NCBI RefSeq assembly: GCF_024170005.1
Contig: NZ_JALJXJ010000007.1
Location: 248,001-312,000 of the forward strand
Direction of reading: 5' to 3'
Length of the DNA stretch: 64,000 bases
DNA from: Azospirillum lipoferum
GTDB lineage: Bacteria; Pseudomonadota; Alphaproteobacteria; Azospirillales; Azospirillaceae
Shown here: piece after piece, positions 1-8,201 of the stretch
How the letters are laid out: every line of letters begins with the position of its first letter
Numbering within the stretch: the first letter of the stretch is position 1
The notes under the pieces: model-generated
Told to the model about the DNA's origin: nothing
What the model saw: the letters and a program-made list of their open reading frames with translations, nothing else
The model's database searches: none
Program-made: the position numbers and the translations under genes

Positions 1-1883
1 TTCCCGCCGATCCGACCGCCGAGATCCTGCGCCTGACCGACCGTATGCTGGGCGACGCCTCCGGCCCGGCCAGCCGCGACGGCGTCTGGGTCTCGGCCGA
101 CGGGGCGCGGGCGCTGCTGCTGGTGCAGACGGCTGCGCCCGGCTTCGACATGGATGCCCAGCAGAAGACGCTCGACCTGATCCGCAGCGCCTTCACCGAA
201 ACGAAGGGGACGGTCGGGTCCGCCCAACTGGTGATGACCGGGCCGGCGGTCTTCTCCGTCCAGACGCGCGACCGGATCGAGGCGGATGCCACCCGCTCCT
301 CCATCATCGCCACGGTTCTGGTGGCCGGCGTCCTGCTGCTGGTCTATCGGTCCTTGCGCGTGCTGGTGCTGTCGCTGCTGCCGGCGGCGACCGGCACGCT
401 GGCCGGCATCGCGGCGGTGGGCCTGGGCTTCGGCACCGTGCACGGCATCACGCTGGGCTTCGGCGTCACCCTGCTGGGCGAGAGCGTCGATTACGCCATC
501 TACCTGTTCACCCAGACCCAGCCCGGCAGCCCGGCGCGCCGCACCCTTCTGCGCATCTGGCCGACGCTGCTGCTGGGGGTGGCGACCTCCGTCGTCGGCT
601 TCGTCACGATGCTGTTCTCCAGTTTCAGCGGACTGGCGCAGCTGGGCCTCTTCTCCATCACCGGGCTGCTGGTGGCGCTGGCCGTCACCCGCTGGGTGCT
701 GCCAACCCTGCTGCCGGAGGGCTATGCGACCGAACGGCCGGCCCGGATGGCCCCGGTGCTGAACGCCCTGACCAGTGCGGCACCGGCCCTGCGGCTGCCG
801 CTGGTGGCCGCGACCCTGCTGTCGCTGGCTTGGCTGGCCTACCAGGGCTCCACCATCTGGTCGGCCGAGCTGTCCAGCCTCAGCCCGGTTGCCGAAGCAG
901 ACCAGCGGTTGGACGAGGCGCTGCGCCGCGATCTCGGTGCCCCCGACGCCGGCCATCTGCTGGTCACCAGTGCCGCGACGGTGGAGGAGGCGCTGACCGC
1001 CGCCGAACGTCTGGCCGCGCCGCTGGAGGCACTGACCCGTGACCACCTGATTGCCGGCTACGACTCCCCCGCCCACACCCTGCCGAGCCAAGCCACCCAA
1101 CGCGCCCGCCAAGCCGCCCTGCCGCCGCCCGACCAGCTGCGCGCCGCCCTGACCCAGGCCCTGCAAGGCCTGCCCTTCCGCCCCGATGCCTTCGCCCCCT
1201 TCCTGACTGAGGCCGAGAAGGCCCGGACCCAGCCGCTGCTGACCCCGGCCAGCCTGGATGGCACCAGCCTGAAGCTGAAGTTCGACTCCCTGCTGGTCCG
1301 CACCGGTGCCGGCTGGACCGCCATGCTGCCCTTGCGCGGCGTCAAAGATCCGCAGGGACTTGCCGTCCGGCTGGTCGATGCCCCTATGGCACAGGGCGCC
1401 ATCCTGCTGAACCTGAAGGAAGAGTCCGACAGCCTTTATCGCACCTACCGGCAGGAGGCGCTGACGCTGGCCGTCCTCGGGGCAATTGCGATCACGGCTC
1501 TGCTGGCCGCCGCCCTGCGGTCGGTCCGTTCGCTGGTCGCGGCGGTGATGCCTCTGGCCGCGGCGGTGGTCATCACCATGGCGCTGGTGACTGCATTGGG
1601 TCAGACGCTGACGATCTTCCATCTGGTGGGCCTGCTGCTGGTGGTCGGCGTCGGTTCCAACTATTCCCTGCTGTTCGAACGGCCGGAGCCCTCCCCGGCC
1701 TTGCGGGAACGCACCGTCGCCTCGGTCGCCATCGCCAATCTCTGCACCGTCATCGGCTTCGGCACGCTGGCCTTTTCCGGCATTCCCGTGCTGCACGGCA
1801 TCGGCATGACGGTTGCCATCGGCGCCTTCCTCTGCCTCGCCTTCGCCGCGGTGCTCGGACCGAAGAGTGCGAGCCATGGCTGA
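1..1883 (+). CDS. MMPL/RND-family exporter, C-terminal part (5' end outside window)
   Basis: The reading frame is open from base 3, so the gene begins upstream and only about 627 residues are visible. The visible part has two blocks of hydrophobic helices separated by a large soluble domain, as in the MMPL branch of RND exporters. Typical MMPL signatures are the GESVDYAIYLF segment after the first helix block and GVGSNYSLLFE in the second. In aryl-polyene clusters an exporter of this family (ApeM) is thought to move the polyene lipid towards the outer membrane. The stop codon overlaps the next gene by 8 bp, so the two are almost certainly co-transcribed. The family call is firm; the substrate is inferred from the downstream ketosynthase genes. 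Confidence 0.85.
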   Translation, partial: PADPTAEILRLTDRMLGDASGPASRDGVWVSADGARALLLVQTAAPGFDMDAQQKTLDLIRSAFTETKGTVGSAQLVMTGPAVFSVQTRDRIEADATRSSIIATVLVAGVLLLVYRSLRVLVLSLLPAATGTLAGIAAVGLGFGTVHGITLGFGVTLLGESVDYAIYLFTQTQPGSPARRTLLRIWPTLLLGVATSVVGFVTMLFSSFSGLAQLGLFSITGLLVALAVTRWVLPTLLPEGYATERPARMAPVLNALTSAAPALRLPLVAATLLSLAWLAYQGSTIWSAELSSLSPVAEADQRLDEALRRDLGAPDAGHLLVTSAATVEEALTAAERLAAPLEALTRDHLIAGYDSPAHTLPSQATQRARQAALPPPDQLRAALTQALQGLPFRPDAFAPFLTEAEKARTQPLLTPASLDGTSLKLKFDSLLVRTGAGWTAMLPLRGVKDPQGLAVRLVDAPMAQGAILLNLKEESDSLYRTYRQEALTLAVLGAIAITALLAAALRSVRSLVAAVMPLAAAVVITMALVTALGQTLTIFHLVGLLLVVGVGSNYSLLFERPEPSPALRERTVASVAIANLCTVIGFGTLAFSGIPVLHGIGMTVAIGAFLCLAFAAVLGPKSASHG

Positions 1884-2682
1884 GTGCCGCTGGTCGCCAT
1901 CGCCCCTGCTCCGCGCGTCGGCCGCCCTGCATGTCGCAGCATTGGCCGGTGCGGCGGCCTTGCCCACGGCGTGGCCCTGGGCGCTTGGTGCGGTGGCCGG
2001 CAACCACGCCCTGCTCGGCGCCATCGGGCTTTGGCCGCGCAGCAGCCTGCTCGGCCCCAACCTGCGCCGCCTGCCGGCGGAAAATGCCCGGCTCGGTCAG
2101 GTCGGTCTCTGCTTCGACGACGGCCCCGACCCGGAGGTGACACCCGCCGTGCTGGACCTGCTCGACCGCGCGCGGGCCAAGGCCAGCTTCTTCTGCATCG
2201 CCGACCGGGCCGCCCGCCACCCCGCCCTGGCCGAGACCATCGTCCGCCGCGGCCACACGGTGGAAAACCACAGCTGGCATCATTCCCACCGCTTCGCCGC
2301 CATGGGCCTTCGCGCCATCCGCCGCGAGGTGGGAGAGGCGCAGCGCATCCTGACCGACCTCGCCGGCCAGCCGCCCCGCTTCTTCAAGCCGCCGGCCGGC
2401 TTGCGCAATCCGCTGCTCGACCCTGTGTTGGCCGGCCTCGGCCTGCGGCTGGCGACCTGGACCCGGCGCGGCTTCGACGCGGTGCGGCGCGACCCGTCGG
2501 GGGTGGAGCGGCGCCTCCTCCGCAACCTCGCCGCCGGCGACCTGCTGATGCTGCATGACGGCTCCGCCGCCCGTGACCGTGACAGCCAGCCGGTGGTGCT
2601 GACGGTGCTGCCGCGGTTGCTCGACACATTGGCAGCCCATGGGCTGACGGCGGTTTCGCTGGAGGTGCTGGCCGATGAGTGA
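1876..2682 (+). CDS. polysaccharide deacetylase (NodB/CE4 domain)
   Basis: A 268-residue protein with a NodB homology domain. It has the metal and catalytic Asp pair in CFDDGPDPE, the H-S-x-x-H metal motif in NHSWHH, and a KPPAG segment in the place of the third motif. The ATG at 1876 overlaps the exporter stop by 8 bp and is preferred over upstream in-frame ATGs that lie inside the exporter gene. The N-terminus has a short hydrophobic stretch that may anchor it in the membrane. CE4 enzymes remove N- or O-acetyl groups from sugars. In this operon a role in tailoring the sugar or lipid head group of the polyene is possible but unproven. It overlaps the next gene by 8 bp (ATGAGTGA). Confidence 0.85.
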   Translation: MAECRWSPSPLLRASAALHVAALAGAAALPTAWPWALGAVAGNHALLGAIGLWPRSSLLGPNLRRLPAENARLGQVGLCFDDGPDPEVTPAVLDLLDRARAKASFFCIADRAARHPALAETIVRRGHTVENHSWHHSHRFAAMGLRAIRREVGEAQRILTDLAGQPPRFFKPPAGLRNPLLDPVLAGLGLRLATWTRRGFDAVRRDPSGVERRLLRNLAAGDLLMLHDGSAARDRDSQPVVLTVLPRLLDTLAAHGLTAVSLEVLADE

Positions 2683-3484
2683 CGCCGTCTTCCGCGATCT
2701 GGTCGCCGCCGCCGCCCGCCCCTATCGCCGCTGCGGCCGTTACGCCTGGCATTTCACCAGGGGCAAGCTGGGCGGCGACCCCGTTTTCCGTCATCTGCTG
2801 GGCCACCCTCTGCTGCCCGCCCGCGGGCGCCTGCTCGACCTCGGCTGCGGTCAGGGGGTGCTGACGGCTCTGCTGCGCGCGGCGGCCGAACGGCACGCCA
2901 TCGGCGACTGGCCGGCGGATTGGCCCACTCCGCCCGATGCCCTCGCCACCCAGGGCCTTGAACTGTCACCCAAGCGGGTACGGATCGCCCAGGCGGCGCT
3001 GGGCACCGACGCCGTCATGCAGGGCGACATCCGCAACATCGATCTGCCGCCCTGCGATGCCATCGTCATCCTGGACGTGCTGCTCTATCTCCGGCCCGAC
3101 GAGCAGGCGGCGGTGCTCGCCCGTTGCGCCGATGCGCTGCTGCCGGGCGGCATTCTTCTCTTGCGGGAGGCCGACGCCGACGGCGGCCTGCCCTTCCAGA
3201 TCACCCGCTGGGCCGAACGGATCGCCAGCGCCGCACGAGGCCACTGGCGCCAGCCGCTGACCTACCGTCCGGCGGCGGACTGGTCGGCGCTGCTGGACAG
3301 CCTTGGGTTCAATACGACGGCTCTGCCGATGAGCCAGGGTACGCCCTTCGCCAACACCTTGTTCATAGCCCGGCGAAGCAATGCCTCAGTCCAAATTTGC
3401 CCTTCCTTACGTGAAATTGCCGATGCTAGCATTCATCCGGCAATGAAACCGCCTTACACAATCGAACCCATCCAAAATTCCTAA
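2675..3484 (+). CDS. class I SAM-dependent methyltransferase
   Basis: 269 residues with the glycine-rich SAM motif I (LLDLGCGQG, about residues 53-61), an acidic loop and a post-I region (DAIVILDVLLYL) typical of small-molecule methyltransferases. The start ATG lies inside the deacetylase stop. Translational coupling within a seven-gene operon suggests it modifies the product of the adjoining ketosynthases; methylation of the aryl head group is the usual job of such enzymes in aryl-polyene clusters. The last 35 or so residues look unstructured and lack resemblance to the core fold. The substrate cannot be read from the sequence. Confidence 0.8.
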   Translation: MSDAVFRDLVAAAARPYRRCGRYAWHFTRGKLGGDPVFRHLLGHPLLPARGRLLDLGCGQGVLTALLRAAAERHAIGDWPADWPTPPDALATQGLELSPKRVRIAQAALGTDAVMQGDIRNIDLPPCDAIVILDVLLYLRPDEQAAVLARCADALLPGGILLLREADADGGLPFQITRWAERIASAARGHWRQPLTYRPAADWSALLDSLGFNTTALPMSQGTPFANTLFIARRSNASVQICPSLREIADASIHPAMKPPYTIEPIQNS

Positions 3485-3494
3485 GAAGTTCATC

Positions 3495-4688
3495 GTGCAG
3501 CCACTCGCCCTAAGCCATATGAGCATCGTCAGCAGCCTTGGTGCTGGCCAGGATGCAACCCTGGATGCTCTGCACACCGGCCGGGGCGGCCTGAAACCTT
3601 GCAGTTTCGAGACGGTTACACTGGACACCCATATCGGCGAAGTGGACGGGGTGGAGGATGTGCGCCTCCCGGACAACCTCACAAGCTTCGACTGCCGCAA
3701 CAACCGGCTGGCCGAAATGGCCCTGCATCGGGACGGCTTCGCCGACGCGGTCGCCAGTGCCCGCGAGCGGTATGGCGCCGGCCGAATCGGCGTCTTCCTG
3801 GGCACCAGCACGTCGGGCATCCTGTCTGCCGAACTGGCCTTCCGCGCACGTGATCCGCGGACGGGAGCACTGCCCGCCGCCTTCAATTTCGCCACCACCC
3901 ACAGCACCGGTTCGCTGGCCGACTTCGTCCGCCATCGCCTGGGGCTGGAGGGACCGGCCTTCGTCGTCTCCTCCGCCTGCGCCACCACGTCGAAGGTCTT
4001 CGCCAACGCCGCCCGCATGATCGCCACCGGCCTGTGCGACGCGGCGGTGGTCGGGGGAGCCGACAGCCTGTGCCTGACGACGCTGTACGGCTTCCATTCC
4101 CTGGAACTGGTCTCCCCCACCCCCTGCCGGCCGTTCGATGCGGAACGCAGCGGCGTCTCGCTGGGCGAGGGTGCCGGCTTCGCCCTGCTGGAACGTGCCG
4201 ACCCGAATCCTGCCCCCGGAACCGTCCATCTGCTGGGCACCGGGGAAAGCAACGACGCGCACCACATGTCGACCCCGCATCCGGAAGGGCTGGGCGCCCG
4301 GCTGGCGATGGAGCGGGCGCTGGCCAGCGCCGGCTTGCGGCCGGAGGACATCGACTATGTCAACCTGCACGGCACCGCCACCACCTATGGCGACGCGGCG
4401 GAGGACCAGGCGATCACCGGTCTGCTCGGCGCCCGCACTCCGGTCAGTTCGACCAAGGGCTATACCGGCCACACGCTGGGCGCCGCCGGCATCATCGAGG
4501 CGATCATCAGCGTGCTGGCGCTCCGCACCGGCCTGATCCCCGGCAGCCCGCAGACCCGCAACCTCGACCCCGCCCTGCGCAGCCGCTACCTGCAAGCCAA
4601 TGAGACGGGGCGGCTGGATCGGGTGATGACCAACTCCTTCGGCTTCGGCGGCAGCAACAGCAGCCTGATCTTCGGGTGGGCGGCCTGA
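3495..4688 (+). CDS. beta-ketoacyl-ACP synthase (KAS II-like)
   Basis: 397 residues with a complete thiolase-fold condensing enzyme active site: Cys162 in SSACATT, His292 in NLHGTATTYGD and His326 in GYTGHTLGAAG, with Lys321 just before. It would extend an ACP-bound chain by decarboxylative Claisen condensation. The start is a GTG at 3495 with only a weak upstream purine tract. An ATG at 3519 is an alternative that would drop eight residues ahead of the conserved N-terminus. It is followed with a one-base overlap (TGATG) by a chain-length-factor-like partner. The pair plus dehydratase and ketoreductase form the iterative type II polyketide core of aryl-polyene systems (compare ApeO/ApeR). Confidence 0.88.
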   Translation: MQPLALSHMSIVSSLGAGQDATLDALHTGRGGLKPCSFETVTLDTHIGEVDGVEDVRLPDNLTSFDCRNNRLAEMALHRDGFADAVASARERYGAGRIGVFLGTSTSGILSAELAFRARDPRTGALPAAFNFATTHSTGSLADFVRHRLGLEGPAFVVSSACATTSKVFANAARMIATGLCDAAVVGGADSLCLTTLYGFHSLELVSPTPCRPFDAERSGVSLGEGAGFALLERADPNPAPGTVHLLGTGESNDAHHMSTPHPEGLGARLAMERALASAGLRPEDIDYVNLHGTATTYGDAAEDQAITGLLGARTPVSSTKGYTGHTLGAAGIIEAIISVLALRTGLIPGSPQTRNLDPALRSRYLQANETGRLDRVMTNSFGFGGSNSSLIFGWAA

Positions 4689-5500
4689 TGCGCGCCTATG
4701 TCGAGGGGATCGGCCTGCTTGGTCCCGGCCTTCCCGGGTGGGAGCAGTCGCGCGCGATCCTGACAGGCGACTGCGCCTATGTGGCCTCGCCGGCCGTGCT
4801 GACCGCCAGTCCGCTGCTGCCGCCGGCCGAGCGGCGGCGCAGCGTGCCGACCGTCAAGCTCGCCATGGCGGTGGGGGCGGAGGCGCTGGAGCAGGCCGGC
4901 CGCGATGCCGCGACGGTCGCCACCGTCTTCACCTCCTCCAGCGGCGATCCCGACACGCTGCACCAGATCCTGGAAACGCTGGCGACGCAAGAGCGCGACA
5001 TCTCGCCGACGCGCTTCCATAACTCGGTCCACAACGCGCCGGCCGGCTACTGGAGCATCGCCACCCGCTGCCGCGAGCCCTCCACCAGCCTGTCCGCCCA
5101 TGACGAGAGCTTCCAGAGCGGCCTGCTGGAGGCGGCGGCGGAGGTGGCGGCGGATGGCTGGACCGTCGGGCTGATCGCCTACGACCTGCCCTATCCGGAA
5201 CCGCTGGGCAAGGTCCGCCCGATCACCGGGGCCTTCGGCACCGCCCTGGTCCTGACCCCGCAGCCGACCGGCCGCTGCCTCGCCTGCCTGGACATCGACC
5301 TGTCGCGCGGGGACGAGCCGGTCAGCCGCATGGCCGATATCGGGCTGGAAGCATTGCGCGTCGGCAATCCGACCGCGCGCGCCCTGCCGCTGCTGGCCGC
5401 GCTGGCGCGGGTCTGTGCGGGCGGCAGTCCGGAACGGGTGGTGCTCGATCTGCCGCCGAGCGGGCGGGTGGTGATCCGGGTGGACGCGCCATGCTGTTGA
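4688..5500 (+). CDS. beta-ketoacyl synthase chain-length-factor-like protein
   Basis: A 270-residue protein with a single ketoacyl-synthase N-terminal-type domain. It lacks the Cys-His-His triad of the preceding gene, which matches the short 'beta-ketoacyl synthase chain length factor' family found next to condensing enzymes in aryl-polyene and flexirubin clusters. Such proteins are thought to pair with the active ketosynthase and set chain length. The ATG at 4688 overlaps the upstream stop by one base. An in-frame GTG at 4676 exists but lies inside the previous gene. The 3' end overlaps the next gene by 10 bp. The heterodimer is an inference from adjacency. Confidence 0.78.
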   Translation: MRAYVEGIGLLGPGLPGWEQSRAILTGDCAYVASPAVLTASPLLPPAERRRSVPTVKLAMAVGAEALEQAGRDAATVATVFTSSSGDPDTLHQILETLATQERDISPTRFHNSVHNAPAGYWSIATRCREPSTSLSAHDESFQSGLLEAAAEVAADGWTVGLIAYDLPYPEPLGKVRPITGAFGTALVLTPQPTGRCLACLDIDLSRGDEPVSRMADIGLEALRVGNPTARALPLLAALARVCAGGSPERVVLDLPPSGRVVIRVDAPCC

Positions 5501-5940
5501 GCCGTGCGGAGCTTGCCGCCCTGATCCCCCATGCCGGCACCATGTGCCTGCTGGATGGCGTGCTGTCCTGGGACCGCAGCCGCATCCGCTGCATCGCCCG
5601 CAGCCATCGCGCGCCGGACAACCCGTTGCGTCACGCCGGACGGCTCTCCGCGCTGTGCGGGGTCGAATATGCCTCCCAGGCGATGGCGGTGCATGGCGGG
5701 TTGATGGCCGATGGAGGACGTCCCGCCGCCGGTTACCTTGCCAGCCTGCGCGACCTCACCTGCCATGTCGCCCAACTCGACGACATCGCGGAGGATCTGG
5801 TCATCAAGGCCGAGAACCTGACCGGCGAGGGCAGCCGGGTGATCTACGCCTTCTCCATCACCGCCGGCGACCGAGACCTGCTGAGCGGCCGGGCGGCGGT
5901 GGTAATCGATGCGGGCGTCACGGAATTGGGGACGGCATGA
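5491..5940 (+). CDS. hotdog-fold 3-hydroxyacyl-ACP dehydratase (ApeP-like)
   Basis: 149 residues with the FabZ/ApeP-type N-terminal motif (LIPHAGTMCLLDGV, catalytic His) and a Glu in CGVEYASQA where hotdog dehydratases carry their acid residue. It would dehydrate the 3-hydroxyacyl-ACP intermediate to the enoyl form. Because no enoyl reductase is encoded in the operon, the double bonds would remain, which is what makes a conjugated polyene. It overlaps the preceding gene by 10 bp and the following ketoreductase by 4 bp (ATGA). Confidence 0.82.
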   Translation: MLLSRAELAALIPHAGTMCLLDGVLSWDRSRIRCIARSHRAPDNPLRHAGRLSALCGVEYASQAMAVHGGLMADGGRPAAGYLASLRDLTCHVAQLDDIAEDLVIKAENLTGEGSRVIYAFSITAGDRDLLSGRAAVVIDAGVTELGTA

Positions 5941-6656
5941 AGCGCGCACTCGTCACCGGCGGCAGCGGCGCACTGGGCGCCGCCATCTGCAAGGCGCTGG
6001 CCGCCGAGGGGCGCCATGTGCTGGTCCACGCCAACGGTTCCGTCACCCGTGCCGAAGCACTGGCGGCGGAGATCGCCGCATCCGGCGGATCGGCGCAAGC
6101 GGTCGCCTTCGACGTCACCGACGCCGATGCCACCGGCGAAGCATTGGAACGGGTGCTGGAGGCCGGTCCCATCCAGATCCTGGTCAACAATGCCGGCCTC
6201 CATGACGATGCGGTGATGCCGGCGATGCGGCGGGAGCAGTGGGGCCGCGTCATCGACGTGTCGCTGAACGGCTTCTTCAACGTGACGCAGCCGCTGCTGA
6301 TGCCGATGATCGGCACGCGCTGGGGTCGGATCATCAGCGTCTCGTCCGTGGCGGCCATTGCCGGCAACCGCGGCCAGACCAACTACGCCGCCGCCAAGGC
6401 CGGGCTGCATGGCGCGACCAAGTCGCTGGCGCTGGAACTGGCGCCGCGCGGCATCACCGTCAATGCGGTGGCGCCGGGCATCATCGCCTCGCCGATGGCC
6501 GACGCTGCCTTCGACGCCGAGATGGTCAAGCGCATGGTGCCGATGAAGCGCGCCGGCCGGCCGGAGGAGGTGGCGGACCTCGTCGCTTTCCTGGCCTCCG
6601 ACCGCGCCGCCTACATTTCCGGCCAGATCGTCTCGATCAACGGAGGAATGATCTGA
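5937..6656 (+). CDS. 3-oxoacyl-ACP reductase (FabG/ApeQ-like SDR)
   Basis: 239 residues of a classical short-chain dehydrogenase. It has the TGGSGALG nucleotide-binding motif near the N-terminus, NNAG in the middle, and a catalytic Ser-Tyr-Lys set with NYAAAKAG. It ends with the SINGGM pattern usual for FabG proteins. It would reduce the 3-ketoacyl-ACP formed by the ketosynthase pair with NADPH. The ATG overlaps the dehydratase stop. Its 3' end overlaps by 20 bp, tail to tail, with the glycosyltransferase on the other strand. Confidence 0.87.
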   Translation: MKRALVTGGSGALGAAICKALAAEGRHVLVHANGSVTRAEALAAEIAASGGSAQAVAFDVTDADATGEALERVLEAGPIQILVNNAGLHDDAVMPAMRREQWGRVIDVSLNGFFNVTQPLLMPMIGTRWGRIISVSSVAAIAGNRGQTNYAAAKAGLHGATKSLALELAPRGITVNAVAPGIIASPMADAAFDAEMVKRMVPMKRAGRPEEVADLVAFLASDRAAYISGQIVSINGGMI

Positions 6657-7422
6657 GGGGACGGGAGCGGACGCGCCGCACCGTCAGCATCGGCAACCGG
6701 CCGATGAAACCCAGCATCAACCGGGTGTGCATCCAGGTCAGCAGGGCGTTGTCCCGGACATAGTTGAAATGGGAAATGCCGCCCTCCTCCGCCCTGAAAT
6801 AGCGGACGGGAGCCGGCACGTTGATGGTCGGCAGACCGGCCCAGCAGAGCCGCACCGCCGCCTCCGGATCGAAGTCGAAGCGGCGCATCCACGGGTTGCG
6901 CCGCATCACCGTGCGCAGCGGCTTGATCGGGTAGACGCGGAAGCCGAACAGCGAATCACCGATCCCGCCCCACAAAGTCTCCAGATTGGCCCACCAGTTG
7001 GAGATCTTGCGCCCACCCACCCGCAGCCGCGGGGCGGCGGCATCGAACACCGGTTTGCCCAGTACCAGTGCTGCGGGGTTGGCCAGCGACACGCCCTGGA
7101 ACTGCGGGATGCGGTCGGCCGGATGCTGGCCGTCGGCGTCCATGGTCAGGGCGTGGGTGAATCCGCAACGCTCCGCCTCCTCCAGCCCATGCAGGACGGC
7201 GGCCCCCTTGCCGCGATTGACCGGCAGTTCCAGCACGCGCAGATGCGGATCGTCCGCCGCCATCACCCGCAGTTCCGCCGGCGTGCCGTCGGTGCTGCCG
7301 TCGATGACGACCCAGACCGGCGCCCAGTGTCCACGCGCCGCCCGCACCGTTTCGAACAGCTTCGGTCCCGTGTTGTAGCTGGGGATCAGGACGAGATGGC
7401 TGGTGGAGGCGTCGGTGATCAA
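6637..7422 (-). CDS. family 2 glycosyltransferase
   Basis: 261 residues with a GT-A fold: an N-terminal LVLIPSYNTG strand, a VIDGSTDGT loop and the metal-binding DxD in TMDADGQHP. The C-terminal third has one hydrophobic region that may attach it to the inner membrane face. GT2 enzymes transfer a sugar or similar group from a nucleotide donor; in aryl-polyene clusters they are proposed to glycosylate the lipid carrier or head group. Its start overlaps the acyltransferase stop by 4 bp (ATGA). It is the last gene of a three-gene minus-strand operon running towards the ketosynthase operon. Confidence 0.85.
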   Translation of the reverse strand: MITDASTSHLVLIPSYNTGPKLFETVRAARGHWAPVWVVIDGSTDGTPAELRVMAADDPHLRVLELPVNRGKGAAVLHGLEEAERCGFTHALTMDADGQHPADRIPQFQGVSLANPAALVLGKPVFDAAAPRLRVGGRKISNWWANLETLWGGIGDSLFGFRVYPIKPLRTVMRRNPWMRRFDFDPEAAVRLCWAGLPTINVPAPVRYFRAEEGGISHFNYVRDNALLTWMHTRLMLGFIGRLPMLTVRRVRSRPLRSFLR

Positions 7423-8201
7423 AGCTCTGCCCTGTAATGGCGTTCCACATCCTCGACCAGCCCGCGCACGTCGGTCGGCGGATCGAAGCGGCGGCCGAGG
7501 CGGACGGTATAAACCAGCGGGAACTCCGGCTTGCGGAACAGCGGCCAGCCCTTGCCCAGGAAGTTGGTGTTGGCGTCGATGAACACCGTCTGCACCGGCG
7601 CGCCGGCCGTCTTGGCGATCAGCGCGAAGCCGCCCTTCAGCGGGTTGACCGGCGCCCGCTCCGTCCGCGTGCCTTCTGGAAAGATCAGCAGCTGATGGCC
7701 GTCGCGCACCCGTTGCGCCGCCATCTTGACCAGCGAGTTGGGCGCATCGTTGCGGATATAGCCGGCCATCCGCGCCCCACCGCCGAGGAAGAGATTGTCA
7801 TAGACCGGAGCCTTGGCGATGCAGACGACATCCGGCAACCGCGAGATCAGCAGCACGGCGTCCAGAATCGACGGATGGTTCGGGCAGATCAGCAGGCCAT
7901 CGTCACCCTTCAGCGAATCCAGCGCCGACAGGTCGGTTCTCAGCACCCCGCAGGCCCGCAGCGTGCCGAGATAGAGGCGGAATCCCGTCCTGATCGCCTG
8001 CCGGCCGAGCGGCCCGGCGATCCGGCGCGGCAGAAGCGGACCGATCAGCGCCGCCGTCAGGCTCCAGGCCAGTGACATCAGGCCGAACAGGAACAGCAGG
8101 CCGTAGAACAGGGGATATTCCCAGGCCTGCCGGACCGCGCCGACAATGCCTAGACCGCGTCGCCCAGGGGGGTGCGCACGTTCTGCCGCCGTTTCCGCCA
8201 T
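7419..8201 (-). CDS. lysophospholipid/1-acylglycerol-phosphate-type acyltransferase
   Basis: 260 residues of the PlsC-like family: a membrane helix near the N-terminus, the catalytic H-x4-D motif in CPNHPSILD and the FPEGTRT phosphate-binding motif. It likely moves the polyene or a fatty acyl chain onto a lipid or sugar acceptor. The ATG at 8201 is chosen because an AAGGA ribosome site sits about ten bases upstream. This places the first 52 bp inside the 3' end of the halogenase-like gene. The long open frame continuing upstream is shadow coding of that gene. It overlaps the glycosyltransferase by 4 bp. Confidence 0.82.
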   Translation of the reverse strand: MAETAAERAHPPGRRGLGIVGAVRQAWEYPLFYGLLFLFGLMSLAWSLTAALIGPLLPRRIAGPLGRQAIRTGFRLYLGTLRACGVLRTDLSALDSLKGDDGLLICPNHPSILDAVLLISRLPDVVCIAKAPVYDNLFLGGGARMAGYIRNDAPNSLVKMAAQRVRDGHQLLIFPEGTRTERAPVNPLKGGFALIAKTAGAPVQTVFIDANTNFLGKGWPLFRKPEFPLVYTVRLGRRFDPPTDVRGLVEDVERHYRAEL